Part shown: positions 51,231 through 59,594 of the stretch, one piece after another
How positions within the stretch are numbered: the first letter of the stretch is position 1
Layout: every line of letters begins with the position of its first letter
From: Azospirillum brasilense
GTDB lineage: Bacteria > Pseudomonadota > Alphaproteobacteria > Azospirillales > Azospirillaceae
Reading direction: 5' to 3'
Length of the DNA stretch: 64,000 bases
Assembly: GCF_003349955.1 (NCBI RefSeq)
Contig: NZ_QLKQ01000001.1
Span: forward strand, 150,701 to 214,700
Translations under genes and position numbers: made by a program
Notes under the pieces: generated by a model
Told to the model about the DNA's origin: nothing
Seen by the model: the letters and a program-made list of their open reading frames with translations, nothing else
Databases searched by the model: none

Positions 51231-52021
51231 TCCCGGATCCCCTTCGCGGTCAGCCGGGCGAAGGCATCGCCCAGGGTCGCGGCGCCGGTGGCGGCGCGCA
51301 CCGCCTCCACCCGCCCGGTGGCCAGCACGCGCCCGCGGTGCAGCACCACGACGCCGTCGCCGTCGCGCGCCTCGTCGATCAGATGGGTCGCCCACAGAAC
51401 GGCCAGCCCCCGCTCCCGGCAGAGGTCATGCACATGGTCGAGGACCTGCCGGCGCAACTCGATGTCGAGCCCGACGGTCGGCTCGTCCAGCAGCAGCAGA
51501 CTCGGGCGATGGAGCAGCGCGCGGGCGATCTCCACCCGCCGCCGCTGCCCGCCGGACAGGGTGCGCACGCGCTCGTCGGCGCGCTCGGACAAGCCGATGC
51601 GGGCCAGCTCCTCGCCCGCCCGCGCCTCGATGTCGGCGGGCGCCAAGCCATGCAGCCCGCCATGGTAGCGCAGGTTCTGGATGACGGTCAGGTCCGGGTC
51701 GAGTGTGGGCTGCTGGAACACCACGCCGATGCGCGCCAGCGCCTGGGCCGGGTGCCGGCGCATGTCGAAGCCGAAGACCCGGATGCTCCCCCGGCGGGTG
51801 TTGTAGAGCCGCGTGATCAGGGAGAAGAGCGTCGTCTTCCCGGCGCCGTTGAGCCCCAGCAGCACGGTGAACCGCCCCGCGGGGACGCCGAACGACACGC
51901 CGTCCAGCGCCGCCCGCGCCCCGAAGCTGTGGCTCAGCCCCTCGACCGCCAAAACCGGGGCCGCCGCGGCGTCACCGGAACGGGCTTGCGGATCGGGTGG
52001 CGCGGTTTCGAAGCAATCCAT
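51227..52021 (-). CDS. ABC ATPase of PQQ-alcohol-dehydrogenase-associated system
   Basis: 264 residues. Walker A G-L-N-G-A-G-K-T-T (about 52-60), Q-loop V-F-Q-Q-P-T-L-D, signature L-S-G-G-Q-R-R-R, Walker B L-L-L-D-E-P-T-V-G, H-loop T-H-L-I-D-E-A. Start ATG 52021 (GATGGAGACGAC before it) gives the best ribosome spacing; longer in-frame starts run into the palindromic repeat. Drives the ABC-2 permease gene that follows with a 4-base overlap. Confidence 0.9.
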   Translation of the reverse strand: MDCFETAPPDPQARSGDAAAAPVLAVEGLSHSFGARAALDGVSFGVPAGRFTVLLGLNGAGKTTLFSLITRLYNTRRGSIRVFGFDMRRHPAQALARIGVVFQQPTLDPDLTVIQNLRYHGGLHGLAPADIEARAGEELARIGLSERADERVRTLSGGQRRRVEIARALLHRPSLLLLDEPTVGLDIELRRQVLDHVHDLCRERGLAVLWATHLIDEARDGDGVVVLHRGRVLATGRVEAVRAATGAATLGDAFARLTAKGIRE

Positions 52022-52057
52022 GTCGTCTCCATCGCCCATCACTGCCGCTGTCCAAAC

Positions 52058-52175
52058 CCTCTCCCCTCTGGGGAGAGGGTGGCCCGCAGGGCCGGTGAGG
52101 GGGATGTCCATGGCGGTATGTCCGGCAAAAGCGCAACCCCCTCACCCTAACCCTCTCCCCAGAGGGGAGAGGGGA
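52058..52175. repeat. Dispersed palindromic intergenic repeat, copy 4
   Basis: CCCTCTCCCCTCTGGGGAGA at the left end, GGGGGATGTCC and a TCCGGCAAAAGCGCAACCCC core, CCCTCTCCCCAGAGGGGAGA at the right end. Separates the beta-propeller gene from the ATPase gene within one leftward operon. Confidence 0.88.
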
Positions 52176-52190
52176 TAAGGAAAGCCCCCA

Positions 52191-53171
52191 TCACGGCTTC
52201 ACGATCACGCCCCAGGGCGCGCCGCCGACCGAAATCGACTTCACCACCCGGCCGCGCTCCAGATCCATCACCGACATGTCGTTGCTGACGCCGTTCGTCG
52301 TGTAGAGGCGCTTCTCGTCCGGCGACAGCGCCAGATTCCACACGCGCTGGCCGACGAGGTGGTAACGTTTTACCTCGTAGGTCCTGGCGTCGATCTCGGC
52401 GACCCGGTTGGCCGGGCCGAGGGCGACGAAGGCGCGCTGACCGTCGCTGGTCAGCTGGATGCCGACCGGCTGGATGGATTCACGCGGCACGCCCTGGACC
52501 GCGAAGCTGATCTTGTGGACGAGCTTGCGCGAGGCCGCGTCGATGACGCTGACCGTCCCGCCGACCTCCGACGACACCCAGACGAAGCGCCCGTCCCCGG
52601 TGAACTGGGCGACGCGCGGGCGCGCATCGACCAGCACGTTGTCGACGATCTTGTGCGACTCCGTGTCGATGAAATGGGCCATGTTCGTCGTTTCGGACGT
52701 GTTGACCAGGATCTTGCCGTCCGGACTGACGCCCATGCCCTCCGGCTCCACCCCCACCTGGATCTCGCCGATGATCTTCTTGGTCGCGATGTCCACCACC
52801 GAGACCATGTTGTCATCCTCGTTGGCGACGTAGAGCCGGTGCCCCTGCGGGTCCAGGACGAACAGCTCCGGATCGGGGCCGGAGGGCAGCCGGTCGACCA
52901 CCTTCTGGGTCGCCACGTCGATGACGTCGATCCGGTTGTCGTCGCCGACGCAGACGAAGATCTGCGTCATGTCCTCGTTGAAGGTGATGCCGCGCGGCCG
53001 GCGTCCGACCTTGATCGTGGCGACCACTTGAAGCTTGCCGCCGTCCACCACCGAGACGGTGTTGCTCTTCTCGTTTGACACGAAGATCGTGTCCGCCTGC
53101 GCGGGCTGGGCGACGGCGAAGCCCAGCAACGCTAAAGCGCCGATCCGGGCGGCTCCTCCGGTTAACGACAT
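52191..53171 (-). CDS. PQQ-associated YVTN-type beta-propeller protein
   Basis: 326 residues. Signal M-S-L-T-G-G-A-A-R-I-G-A-L-A-L-L-G, cleavage near A-Q-A. Repeated strand/turn units such as F-V-S-N-E-K-S-N-T-V-S-V-V-D, F-V-C-V-G-D-D-N-R-I, V-A-N-E-D-D-N-M-V-S-V and T-N-G-V-S-N-D-M-S-V form a seven-bladed propeller. Periplasmic; belongs to the PQQ-dependent-catabolism-associated propeller family. ATG 53171 is chosen because GGGAGGGACC is seven bases upstream. Partner of the ABC genes that follow across the repeat. Confidence 0.88.
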   Translation of the reverse strand: MSLTGGAARIGALALLGFAVAQPAQADTIFVSNEKSNTVSVVDGGKLQVVATIKVGRRPRGITFNEDMTQIFVCVGDDNRIDVIDVATQKVVDRLPSGPDPELFVLDPQGHRLYVANEDDNMVSVVDIATKKIIGEIQVGVEPEGMGVSPDGKILVNTSETTNMAHFIDTESHKIVDNVLVDARPRVAQFTGDGRFVWVSSEVGGTVSVIDAASRKLVHKISFAVQGVPRESIQPVGIQLTSDGQRAFVALGPANRVAEIDARTYEVKRYHLVGQRVWNLALSPDEKRLYTTNGVSNDMSVMDLERGRVVKSISVGGAPWGVIVKP

Positions 53172-53210
53172 GATGGTCCCTCCCATGGTTGCCCCCTGCC
53201 GGGGCTTGTC

Positions 53211-54428
53211 TCAGCGGCTGCGGCAGCGGCTTTCCGGCCGGTCGTCGCCGAGCGTGTCGAGTTCTGAGAATTGGTGCAGATAGCCCGGCTGCGGCGACAC
53301 CGAGACGAGCACCCGCGGCCCGGCCAGCAGCACCGGCTGCCGGAGCTGCCCGTCCCACTCCCGGAAGGTCAGCCCCTGCCCCTTGAAGGCCGGCAGGGCG
53401 AAGTCCGAGCCGCGCACGAAGGCGGCGAGTGCCGCGGGGTCGGCGGATTTGGTGCGCGTCGCCGCCTCGCCCACCGCGCGGACGGCCATCCAGGCGGTGT
53501 AGTCGCGCGGGCGCATCCAGCGTCCGGCCTGCCGTTCGAAGCGGCTGTGGATCTGCGTCGCCCCCCACTGTTCATGCACGCGCGACCACGCGGTCGGGAC
53601 GAGGCCATGGGTGCCGGCGACCGGACGGGGCAGCCACGTCTGGTAGAGCAGATACTCGCCGAACCCGTCCGCCTCGTCGGCGACGACCAGCACGTCGTGC
53701 TCGGTGCCCTGGGTGAAGGTGAGGATTTCCGACTGCACGGTGACGTGCCCGGTGTCGACGCGGCGGTTCGCGTCCTCGAAGGTCCAGCGCCTTTCCTCGA
53801 CGATTTTGGCGCGGTAGCGTTTGGCGGCGGCGCGGATCGCGTCGGCGTAGGCGGCGTCCTGCGGCGTCCGCCCCACCACCAGCAGCCAGTTCATCCATTT
53901 CCGCGAGGCGAGATACTGGGCCAGCGCGTCGGCCTGCATCCGCCGGCTGGGCGTCACATGCAGCAGGTTGGCGCGGCAGCGCTCGTTGCGCAGGTCGTCG
54001 TCCGGGGCGCGGGTGTTGAAGATCAGCATGTCGGCCGCCTCGGGCGCCGCCGCGGCGGCCAGCAGGGCGTCCTCCTTGAGGTCGGCGACGAGCAGGCGCA
54101 CGCCCTGCCCGGCGAGGTCGCGCACGGCGTCCTCGACGCGCCCGTCCTCCGGCACCGTCACCTCGACCAGATCGAAGCGCTGGTTGAGGAACCGCCCGGT
54201 CGTGTTGTTGTCGGCGATGGCGAGGCGGGCGCCCTGGACGCCCTCGTCCTCCGACACCGGTTCGAGGAAGGTCTGGGGAATCCGCGGCTCCTCCGCGCGG
54301 GTCAGATAGCCGATGCGGACCACCAGCGGATCGGCGGCCCAGGCCGGGGTCCCGAGCAGGAGCGCCACGGCGATGGTCAGAAGGGCGGCGGCCTGGCTTA
54401 CGGGTGCGCGCCCGCTACGCTTCCGCAA
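53211..54428 (-). CDS. Binding protein of PQQ-alcohol-dehydrogenase-associated ABC system
   Basis: About 405 residues. Leader R-K-R-S-G-R-A-P-V-S-Q then hydrophobic T-I-A-V-A-L-L-L-G, cleavage near A-W-A-A. Type 1 periplasmic-binding fold: I-G-Y-L-T-R-A-E, G-A-R-L-A-I-A-D-N-N, L-L-V-V-G-R-T-P-Q-D. No ATG suits this leader; I place the start at TTG 54428, with GGAGAGG nine bases upstream and 14 bp overlap with fhcC. ATG 54527 would give a longer, unlikely leader. Same cluster as the propeller and ABC-2 genes; ligand unknown. Confidence 0.83.
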   Translation of the reverse strand: MRKRSGRAPVSQAAALLTIAVALLLGTPAWAADPLVVRIGYLTRAEEPRIPQTFLEPVSEDEGVQGARLAIADNNTTGRFLNQRFDLVEVTVPEDGRVEDAVRDLAGQGVRLLVADLKEDALLAAAAAPEAADMLIFNTRAPDDDLRNERCRANLLHVTPSRRMQADALAQYLASRKWMNWLLVVGRTPQDAAYADAIRAAAKRYRAKIVEERRWTFEDANRRVDTGHVTVQSEILTFTQGTEHDVLVVADEADGFGEYLLYQTWLPRPVAGTHGLVPTAWSRVHEQWGATQIHSRFERQAGRWMRPRDYTAWMAVRAVGEAATRTKSADPAALAAFVRGSDFALPAFKGQGLTFREWDGQLRQPVLLAGPRVLVSVSPQPGYLHQFSELDTLGDDRPESRCRSR

Positions 54429-55239
54429 GAACAAGCACCTCTCCGATTCCGCCGGCCGAACGGTCGCCGATAAGGCGCCGGGCACGGGTTCCGGCGGTTG
54501 GAAATCCACTGGGCCAAGCCCCGCCATCGATCAGCTCCTTCCGCATCAGGTCCAGAAACAGCCAGTCGTTCATGCCGCCGTCGACGAAGCCGGACGGAAC
54601 GGCGTCCGGCGCTTGGGCCAGCAGGATGGAACCGCGCCGCATGGCCTGCCCCGGATCGGGGCCGCAACCGGCACCGACGACGATGGTCCCGGCGATCATC
54701 CGGGCGCCGCACAGGCTTCCCACCCGGCCGTGGACGGCGATCAGCCCCCGCCGGATCCGCTCGCCGACTCGGTCGCCGGCGTTGCCCATGACGACGACGG
54801 AGCCGCCGCTCATGCCGCGCGTGCCGCCGGCCAGCGGCGCCCCCAGAAAATCGCCAGCATCCCCCGCGACGCGCAGGCGTCCGCCGGACATTTCGGCGGC
54901 GGCGAAGGCGCCGCAGTTCCCCGCGACCGCCAGCGTGCCGCCGCGCATGGCGCTGCCGGCGTAGGCGCCGCACTCCCCCTCGACCCGAATTTCACCAGTG
55001 TTCATGCCGGTCCCCACCCCGTCGAGCACCGCGCCACCGGGATGCAGAATCAGGGTACCGGCAGGGCCGCTGTCCTCCAGCGTGAACAGCGCGTCCAACC
55101 GGTGACGCCCCCGCCCACGGACCAGCATCAGCCCGGCCAGCGCCTCCCGCCCGCCCTCGGCCAGCCGTTCGGGCAGGACGCCGGACATGTCGATGGGCGG
55201 ACCGGCAGGGTCTCGGATGGTGAGGACGATGCCACTCAT
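54415..55239 (-). CDS. fhcC: Formyltransferase/hydrolase complex subunit FhcC
   Basis: 274 residues. A right-handed helix of repeated G-x-x-x-G steps (G-E-C-G-A-Y-A-G-S-A-M-R-G-G-T, G-N-C-G-A-F, G-R-V-G-S-L-C-G) related to FwdC. In the Fhc complex with FhcA, B and D it shapes the active site passage for formyl-methanofuran hydrolysis. Start ATG 55239 overlaps fhcD stop (ATGA). Gene order is B-A-D-C, reading leftward. Strong call. Confidence 0.93.
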   Translation of the reverse strand: MSGIVLTIRDPAGPPIDMSGVLPERLAEGGREALAGLMLVRGRGRHRLDALFTLEDSGPAGTLILHPGGAVLDGVGTGMNTGEIRVEGECGAYAGSAMRGGTLAVAGNCGAFAAAEMSGGRLRVAGDAGDFLGAPLAGGTRGMSGGSVVVMGNAGDRVGERIRRGLIAVHGRVGSLCGARMIAGTIVVGAGCGPDPGQAMRRGSILLAQAPDAVPSGFVDGGMNDWLFLDLMRKELIDGGAWPSGFPTAGTRARRLIGDRSAGGIGEVLVLAEA

Positions 55240-56135
55240 GCCATGACCTCGTGCAGGCGAAACTGATAACGGCCGAGCTTGCCGCCGTAATTGCCGGCGG
55301 TGACCGACACGACCCCACCCGCGGCGCCGAGGTCGGCCACGGCGCCGATGCCCGCGCGCATGGCGGCGGCGACCGTCGCCTCGCTGACCCCGTCGATGAC
55401 CAGTTCGAGGATGGACTCCACCCCCTCCGGCACCAGCGACGCCGGCACCGCCGCCCGCAGCGTCGGGCAGAAGGCGGTGTTGGTGGAGGCGATCAGACCC
55501 TTGTACTTGCCGCCGATCTTCGAGCCGGAGCGCACCACCCCGCCGGGAAAGGGCAGGATGGCGCCCGGCACGTCACGGATCGCCAGGACCGCGGCTTGCG
55601 CCGCCGCCAGCCCGGCGCGGCGGTTCGCCGCCAGGATGATGACGTTGCCGCCGCCGACGCCGTCGACCGCCGCGGTGGCCGCCTCGCACAGGAACTCGCC
55701 ATCCATGACCGGGATGCGCCAATAGCGGCGGGACCCGACCCGCTTGGCAATCTGCCAACCGTCGCCGAAATAGCGCAGCGCGTTGCCGAGCGGGATTGTC
55801 GGCCCGTCCCGCAGCCCCGCGTAGCAGGCCGTCCCGGGGCAGGTCATCACGCATTGCCCGACGCGGCGCGCCACCTGCTTCGCCAGCTCCGCCTTGGACA
55901 TGGCGAACAGCAGCACCGCGGCGCCGGGCCGGGAGTCCGGGGTCTCATCGGGCGGCAACACGCGCTCCATCGCCGCCTCGCAGCCGCAGGCGATCACCGA
56001 GGTGGCGAAGCCCGTCATGCTGACCACCGCCGCCTGGACCCAGGCCGGCGTATCGGCGGTGATGACCAGCCGCGTGCCGAGCATGGGGAAGGCCTCGGCG
56101 AAGGTGTCCTCGATGTGGACGCCGTTGAGCCGCAT
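55236..56135 (-). CDS. fhcD: Formylmethanofuran:H4MPT formyltransferase FhcD
   Basis: 299 residues. Transfers the formyl group between H4MPT and the methanofuran analogue. Cues: F-A-E-A-F-P-M-L-G-T-R-L (about 12-23), A-C-G-C-E-A, T-C-P-G-T-A-C-Y-A-G-L, V-R-S-G-S-K-I-G-G-K-Y-K-G-L, all in line with Ftr. ATG 56135 shares one base with fhcA stop (TGATG). Part of the Fhc complex. Confidence 0.95.
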   Translation of the reverse strand: MRLNGVHIEDTFAEAFPMLGTRLVITADTPAWVQAAVVSMTGFATSVIACGCEAAMERVLPPDETPDSRPGAAVLLFAMSKAELAKQVARRVGQCVMTCPGTACYAGLRDGPTIPLGNALRYFGDGWQIAKRVGSRRYWRIPVMDGEFLCEAATAAVDGVGGGNVIILAANRRAGLAAAQAAVLAIRDVPGAILPFPGGVVRSGSKIGGKYKGLIASTNTAFCPTLRAAVPASLVPEGVESILELVIDGVSEATVAAAMRAGIGAVADLGAAGGVVSVTAGNYGGKLGRYQFRLHEVMA

Positions 56136-57784
56136 CAGAACGCCCCCGGCAGACAGGCGTGGCGGATCAGGCCGGCACCGCCGCGCATTTCGTCCTCCGC
56201 GATGCGGAAATGCGTCAGCCGCTGGCCCATGCGCTCGTCGAAGCGGCGCGCCATCCAGGACTCGATCGTCGGGTCATACGCGGGCTCCACCACATGCGTG
56301 CGCCCCTGGAGGAACGCCACCACCACGCCGTCGCGGACGATCAGCCGGCCGTCCTTGAAGACGAGGTCCGGTGTCTCGAACATGGCGCGGCGGTCCGGCC
56401 GATCGGTGTAGACGGTGATGTCAGCGACCGCCCCCGGACCGAGATGGCCGCGGTCGGTCAGGCCCAGGATGCGCGCCGGCGCGGCGCGGGTCATGGTGGC
56501 GATCTCGCCCAGCGAATACTCGCGCGTCAGCGTCCCCAGGATCGTGTGTTCCGGCAACGCCGGGTGCAGCTCCGCCATGCGGGCAAGGCGGTGGTCGCGA
56601 TCCATCAGCAGGCGGATCAGCTCGGGGTAGCTGGTGAAGGGGGCGCCGTTCGGGTGGTCGGTGGTCAGGAAGATCCGCCAGGGGTCTTCGATGAGCAGGA
56701 ACAGCTCCAGCCCGATCGCCCATTGCAGCGCGTTGACGAAGGCCTTGTCGCGGTAGCGGAAGGGCACGACGCCGCAGCCGGCGTCGCATTCGATGTCCAT
56801 CATCACCCACTTCTTCGGGTGGGCGAGCCCGGCATTGCCCATCTGCGCCATGGTGTCGGCCGAGGCCGTCACCGTCTGGCCGAACATGATCTGCCCGACA
56901 TCCACCGAGATGTTGGGCCGGCCGTTGACCGCCTCGGCCACACGCGCGGCGGCGGAAGAGAATTTCCGGTCGCCCTCCATGCCGTAGGCGTGGAACTGGA
57001 CGTGGGTGAGGTGGAGCCGCAGGCCATCGACCGCCGCGATGCTGTCGAGCGTCGCCTCGACGTTGCCGGGAACACCCAGGTTGAAGCCGTGCAGATGCAG
57101 CGGGTGCGGGATGCCCAGCCGCTGCACCGCCCCCGCCAGGGCGGTGAGGATGCGGCGCGGCGTGATGGCGTGGAAGGGGCCGGTCTCGTCCACGTCGAGA
57201 CGGCGCTGGTTGTACTTGAAGGCGTTGATGCCGCCGGGATTCACCGCCTTGACCGCGAGGCTGCGCGTGGCGTTCAGCATGAAGCCGACGTAATCGGCCA
57301 CCACCTCCTCTCCGGCGCCGGAGGCGAGAAGCTCCAGCAGCAGGTCGTCGTTGCCCAGCACCAGATAGCCGCCGGTGTCGATCAGCGGAATATCCGCCAT
57401 TTCCAGATGGGCGTGGCGGGCGTTGCTCGGCAGCATCGCCGGCTCGAAGGCCGCCGTGTAGCCCATCTGGGCGTAGCGGCAGCCCGTGGCGTGGGTGGAC
57501 GGGGTGGCGAGGCCGACGCATCCGCAAGGCTCCTGCGCCGCCGCGCGATGCTCCTCCGCCATCAGCAGCCGCGCGATGTTGACCTTGCCGCCGGCGATGT
57601 GGCTGTGGATGTCGATGGCGCCGGCCATCACGACCCGCCCCGACAGATCGTAAACCTCGTCCGGCGCGGCGCCGGGGCCGGGATCGGCGACGATCCGCCC
57701 GTCCTGGATGAACAGGTCGCCCACCGCGCCGTCGCGCCCGTTGGCCGGGTCGTAGACGCGCCCTCCGGCAAGCTTCGTCAGCAT
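56135..57784 (-). CDS. fhcA: Formyltransferase/hydrolase complex subunit FhcA
   Basis: 549 residues. Amidohydrolase fold. Zinc ligands H60 and H62 in D-I-H-S-H-I-A-G-G-K; later L-H-L-H-G-F and D-H-P-N-G give further metal-site residues. Hydrolyses formyl-methanofuran to formate. Start ATG 57784 overlaps fhcB stop by 7 bases. Longest subunit of the complex. Partners B, D and C are contiguous. Strong family call. Confidence 0.95.
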   Translation of the reverse strand: MLTKLAGGRVYDPANGRDGAVGDLFIQDGRIVADPGPGAAPDEVYDLSGRVVMAGAIDIHSHIAGGKVNIARLLMAEEHRAAAQEPCGCVGLATPSTHATGCRYAQMGYTAAFEPAMLPSNARHAHLEMADIPLIDTGGYLVLGNDDLLLELLASGAGEEVVADYVGFMLNATRSLAVKAVNPGGINAFKYNQRRLDVDETGPFHAITPRRILTALAGAVQRLGIPHPLHLHGFNLGVPGNVEATLDSIAAVDGLRLHLTHVQFHAYGMEGDRKFSSAAARVAEAVNGRPNISVDVGQIMFGQTVTASADTMAQMGNAGLAHPKKWVMMDIECDAGCGVVPFRYRDKAFVNALQWAIGLELFLLIEDPWRIFLTTDHPNGAPFTSYPELIRLLMDRDHRLARMAELHPALPEHTILGTLTREYSLGEIATMTRAAPARILGLTDRGHLGPGAVADITVYTDRPDRRAMFETPDLVFKDGRLIVRDGVVVAFLQGRTHVVEPAYDPTIESWMARRFDERMGQRLTHFRIAEDEMRGGAGLIRHACLPGAF

Positions 57785-59079
57785 GCGGGGACCTCCTGCG
57801 GCAAGGCGGCGGCGATGGCCTTCAGCACGGTCGCGGCGTCCGGCAAACCACGGTCGATCAGGCGCCGCGCGCGCAGGGCGACCACCGTGTCGCTGCGGAA
57901 GATGTGGGCCGCATGGTCGATGCCCGGTGTGCCGACGGGGATGAACACCGCCGGCTCGTCGGCCATGGCCGTTCCCGGCGGGGCCAGCGCGATGACGGTC
58001 TGCCCCGCGGGAAAGGCCGGCACCTCCGGCCGGAAGGCGGACACCCAGACGACGGCGTCCGCCACCTCCGCATAACGCGCCCAGGCAAAGCGGTGGGGAT
58101 CGTGCAGCGGCATCCCTCCGGCCAGCGACGTGCGCAGCGGCACGCCGAAGCGCCACGTGCAAACCTGATTGACTCCGACCACATTGTCGTGCCCGGCCAG
58201 CGGCAGACCGGCGCAGCGGGTGTGCCGGTTCGCGTCGCGGACGAGGCGGACCAGCCGCTCCACCGTCAGGTCGGCGTGCGGGCTTGCAAATGCAGCGGCG
58301 GCCCAGGCCACGACGGCGTAGCGCGCCTTGCGCAGCCGCTCCGCCAGCGCGGCGATGTCGCGAGCCGCGATGCCGGCGGCTCCAGACGCGCGGGACGGAT
58401 CGGCCAAGGCCGCGGCCAGCACCGCCGCCGCGTCCCCAATCTTCGCAGGGTCACCGACCAGGACGGTGACGGGAAGACCCGAGAGCGCGGTCCGCGTGGC
58501 GTCCAGCGGCTCGCCGCACAGGAACACCACCTCGCGCGACGGCGGCGTCTGCAAGGCCGGCGCGGGCGCCACCCAGCGCTCGAAGAGGCGGGGATGAAGC
58601 GCCGCCGGGTCCGGTCCGGCCACCAGCAGCAGGTCGCAGCGGTTGCGCAGTTCGGCCAGGGTGGTCGCAATCCAGCCCGTGCGCTGGAGCACCGCCAGAT
58701 TGCGGTACAGCCCGTCGGACAGCGCGTGATCGATCACCGCCCCCAGCCGTTCGGCGAGTGACAGGGCGGCCCGCGCCCCATCGACGTCGGTGCCGAGCCC
58801 GGCCACCAGAGGCGCCTGCGCCGCCCCCAGCAGCGCGGCGGCAGCCTCCACCGCCTCCATCAGCGGCACCGGAACGCCCGCGACGCGGGGCGGTTCCGCC
58901 GGTGGCGTGCGGGAGAAACGTTCGCACGCCACCGGGCAGTCGGTGGAGCGCACCGCCAGCGTCGTCGGCGGTTCCTCCTCGACGGTCAGGTCGTCGCAGC
59001 CGAGGCCGCAGAACGGGCACACGACGTCGCGATGGACGACAGGTCGCGCGACGGGAGGGGTTGGTCGCTCGCTCGCCAT
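57778..59079 (-). CDS. fhcB: Formyltransferase/hydrolase complex subunit FhcB
   Basis: 433 residues, related to FwdB. The N-terminus holds C-P-F-C-G-L-G-C (C21, C24, C28) plus C48 and C52, the pattern that binds a 4Fe-4S cluster in the FwdB/formate dehydrogenase family. The rest is the molybdopterin-type fold (L-L-L-V-A-G-P-D-P, F-L-C-G-E-P), but catalytic metal-ligand Cys is not evident. In methylotroph Fhc this subunit is regarded as lacking dehydrogenase activity. Start ATG 59079, ribosome site weak. First gene of the fhc run, 4 bp after the carbinolamine dehydratase. Confidence 0.92.
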   Translation of the reverse strand: MASERPTPPVARPVVHRDVVCPFCGLGCDDLTVEEEPPTTLAVRSTDCPVACERFSRTPPAEPPRVAGVPVPLMEAVEAAAALLGAAQAPLVAGLGTDVDGARAALSLAERLGAVIDHALSDGLYRNLAVLQRTGWIATTLAELRNRCDLLLVAGPDPAALHPRLFERWVAPAPALQTPPSREVVFLCGEPLDATRTALSGLPVTVLVGDPAKIGDAAAVLAAALADPSRASGAAGIAARDIAALAERLRKARYAVVAWAAAAFASPHADLTVERLVRLVRDANRHTRCAGLPLAGHDNVVGVNQVCTWRFGVPLRTSLAGGMPLHDPHRFAWARYAEVADAVVWVSAFRPEVPAFPAGQTVIALAPPGTAMADEPAVFIPVGTPGIDHAAHIFRSDTVVALRARRLIDRGLPDAATVLKAIAAALPQEVPAC

Positions 59080-59083
59080 GCCG

Positions 59084-59461
59084 TCAGTCGTACTTGATGT
59101 AGGCGAAGCGCGGGTCGTCGCGGGGCGTTCCCTCCAGCGCACCGCCGTCGCGGGCGGGTTGCCACTGGATGACCTCCTCGATCTTGCGGGCGAGGTCGAA
59201 ATCCTTGTCGGTGATGCCCTTGGCGGAATGGGTCTTCAGCCGCACCTCGACCCAGGCGTAGGAGGCGGTGAGGTCCGGGTGGTGCCACGCGGCCTCGGCC
59301 AGATGGCCGACCGCGTTGATCACCATCAGGGTGCCCTTCCAACTGTTCGTCTTGTACTTTCGCCGGATCCAGCCGTCCTCGAACCGCCACCGCGGCAATA
59401 TTTGCTGCAGCCGCTCAACGATTTCAGAATCGGAATAGGTGGTTTCCTGAACCGCGGTCAT
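59084..59461 (-). CDS. Pterin-4a-carbinolamine dehydratase-like protein
   Basis: 125 residues. Catalytic pattern A-W-H-H-P-D-L-T-A-S-Y-A-W-V with later K-T-H and D-K-D matches the PCD/DCoH active site (two adjacent His before Pro). It normally dehydrates carbinolamines of pterins; in C1 islands it may repair or recycle H4MPT. ATG 59461 with GGGGAGGAAGAC upstream. First gene of the leftward fhc operon; divergent from mptG across 133 bp. Confidence 0.9.
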   Translation of the reverse strand: MTAVQETTYSDSEIVERLQQILPRWRFEDGWIRRKYKTNSWKGTLMVINAVGHLAEAAWHHPDLTASYAWVEVRLKTHSAKGITDKDFDLARKIEEVIQWQPARDGGALEGTPRDDPRFAYIKYD

Positions 59462-59594
59462 GTCTTCCTCCCCGAAGTGACCGAACAGTCCTCACCCCGA
59501 AGAGGTATATACTATTGGATCGGGGTCTTTCTTTAACGAAAGATTATCATGACCAAAAGAACGACGCAACTTTCCTTAAGCGAGTGAGGTCCTC
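59462..59594. promoter_or_regulatory. Divergent promoter region between the fhc operon and mptG
   Basis: 133 bp. AT-rich middle with an inverted repeat TCTTTC (59526-59531), loop TTTAAC, GAAAGA (59538-59543). Both operons start from here, so C1 oxidation and H4MPT synthesis may be regulated together. The repeat may be an operator. Confidence 0.5.

Noticed and set aside
52022-52111. Longer N-terminus of the PQQ-ABC ATPase
   Set aside because: Extension reads into the repeat; ATG 52021 has GGAG at good distance.
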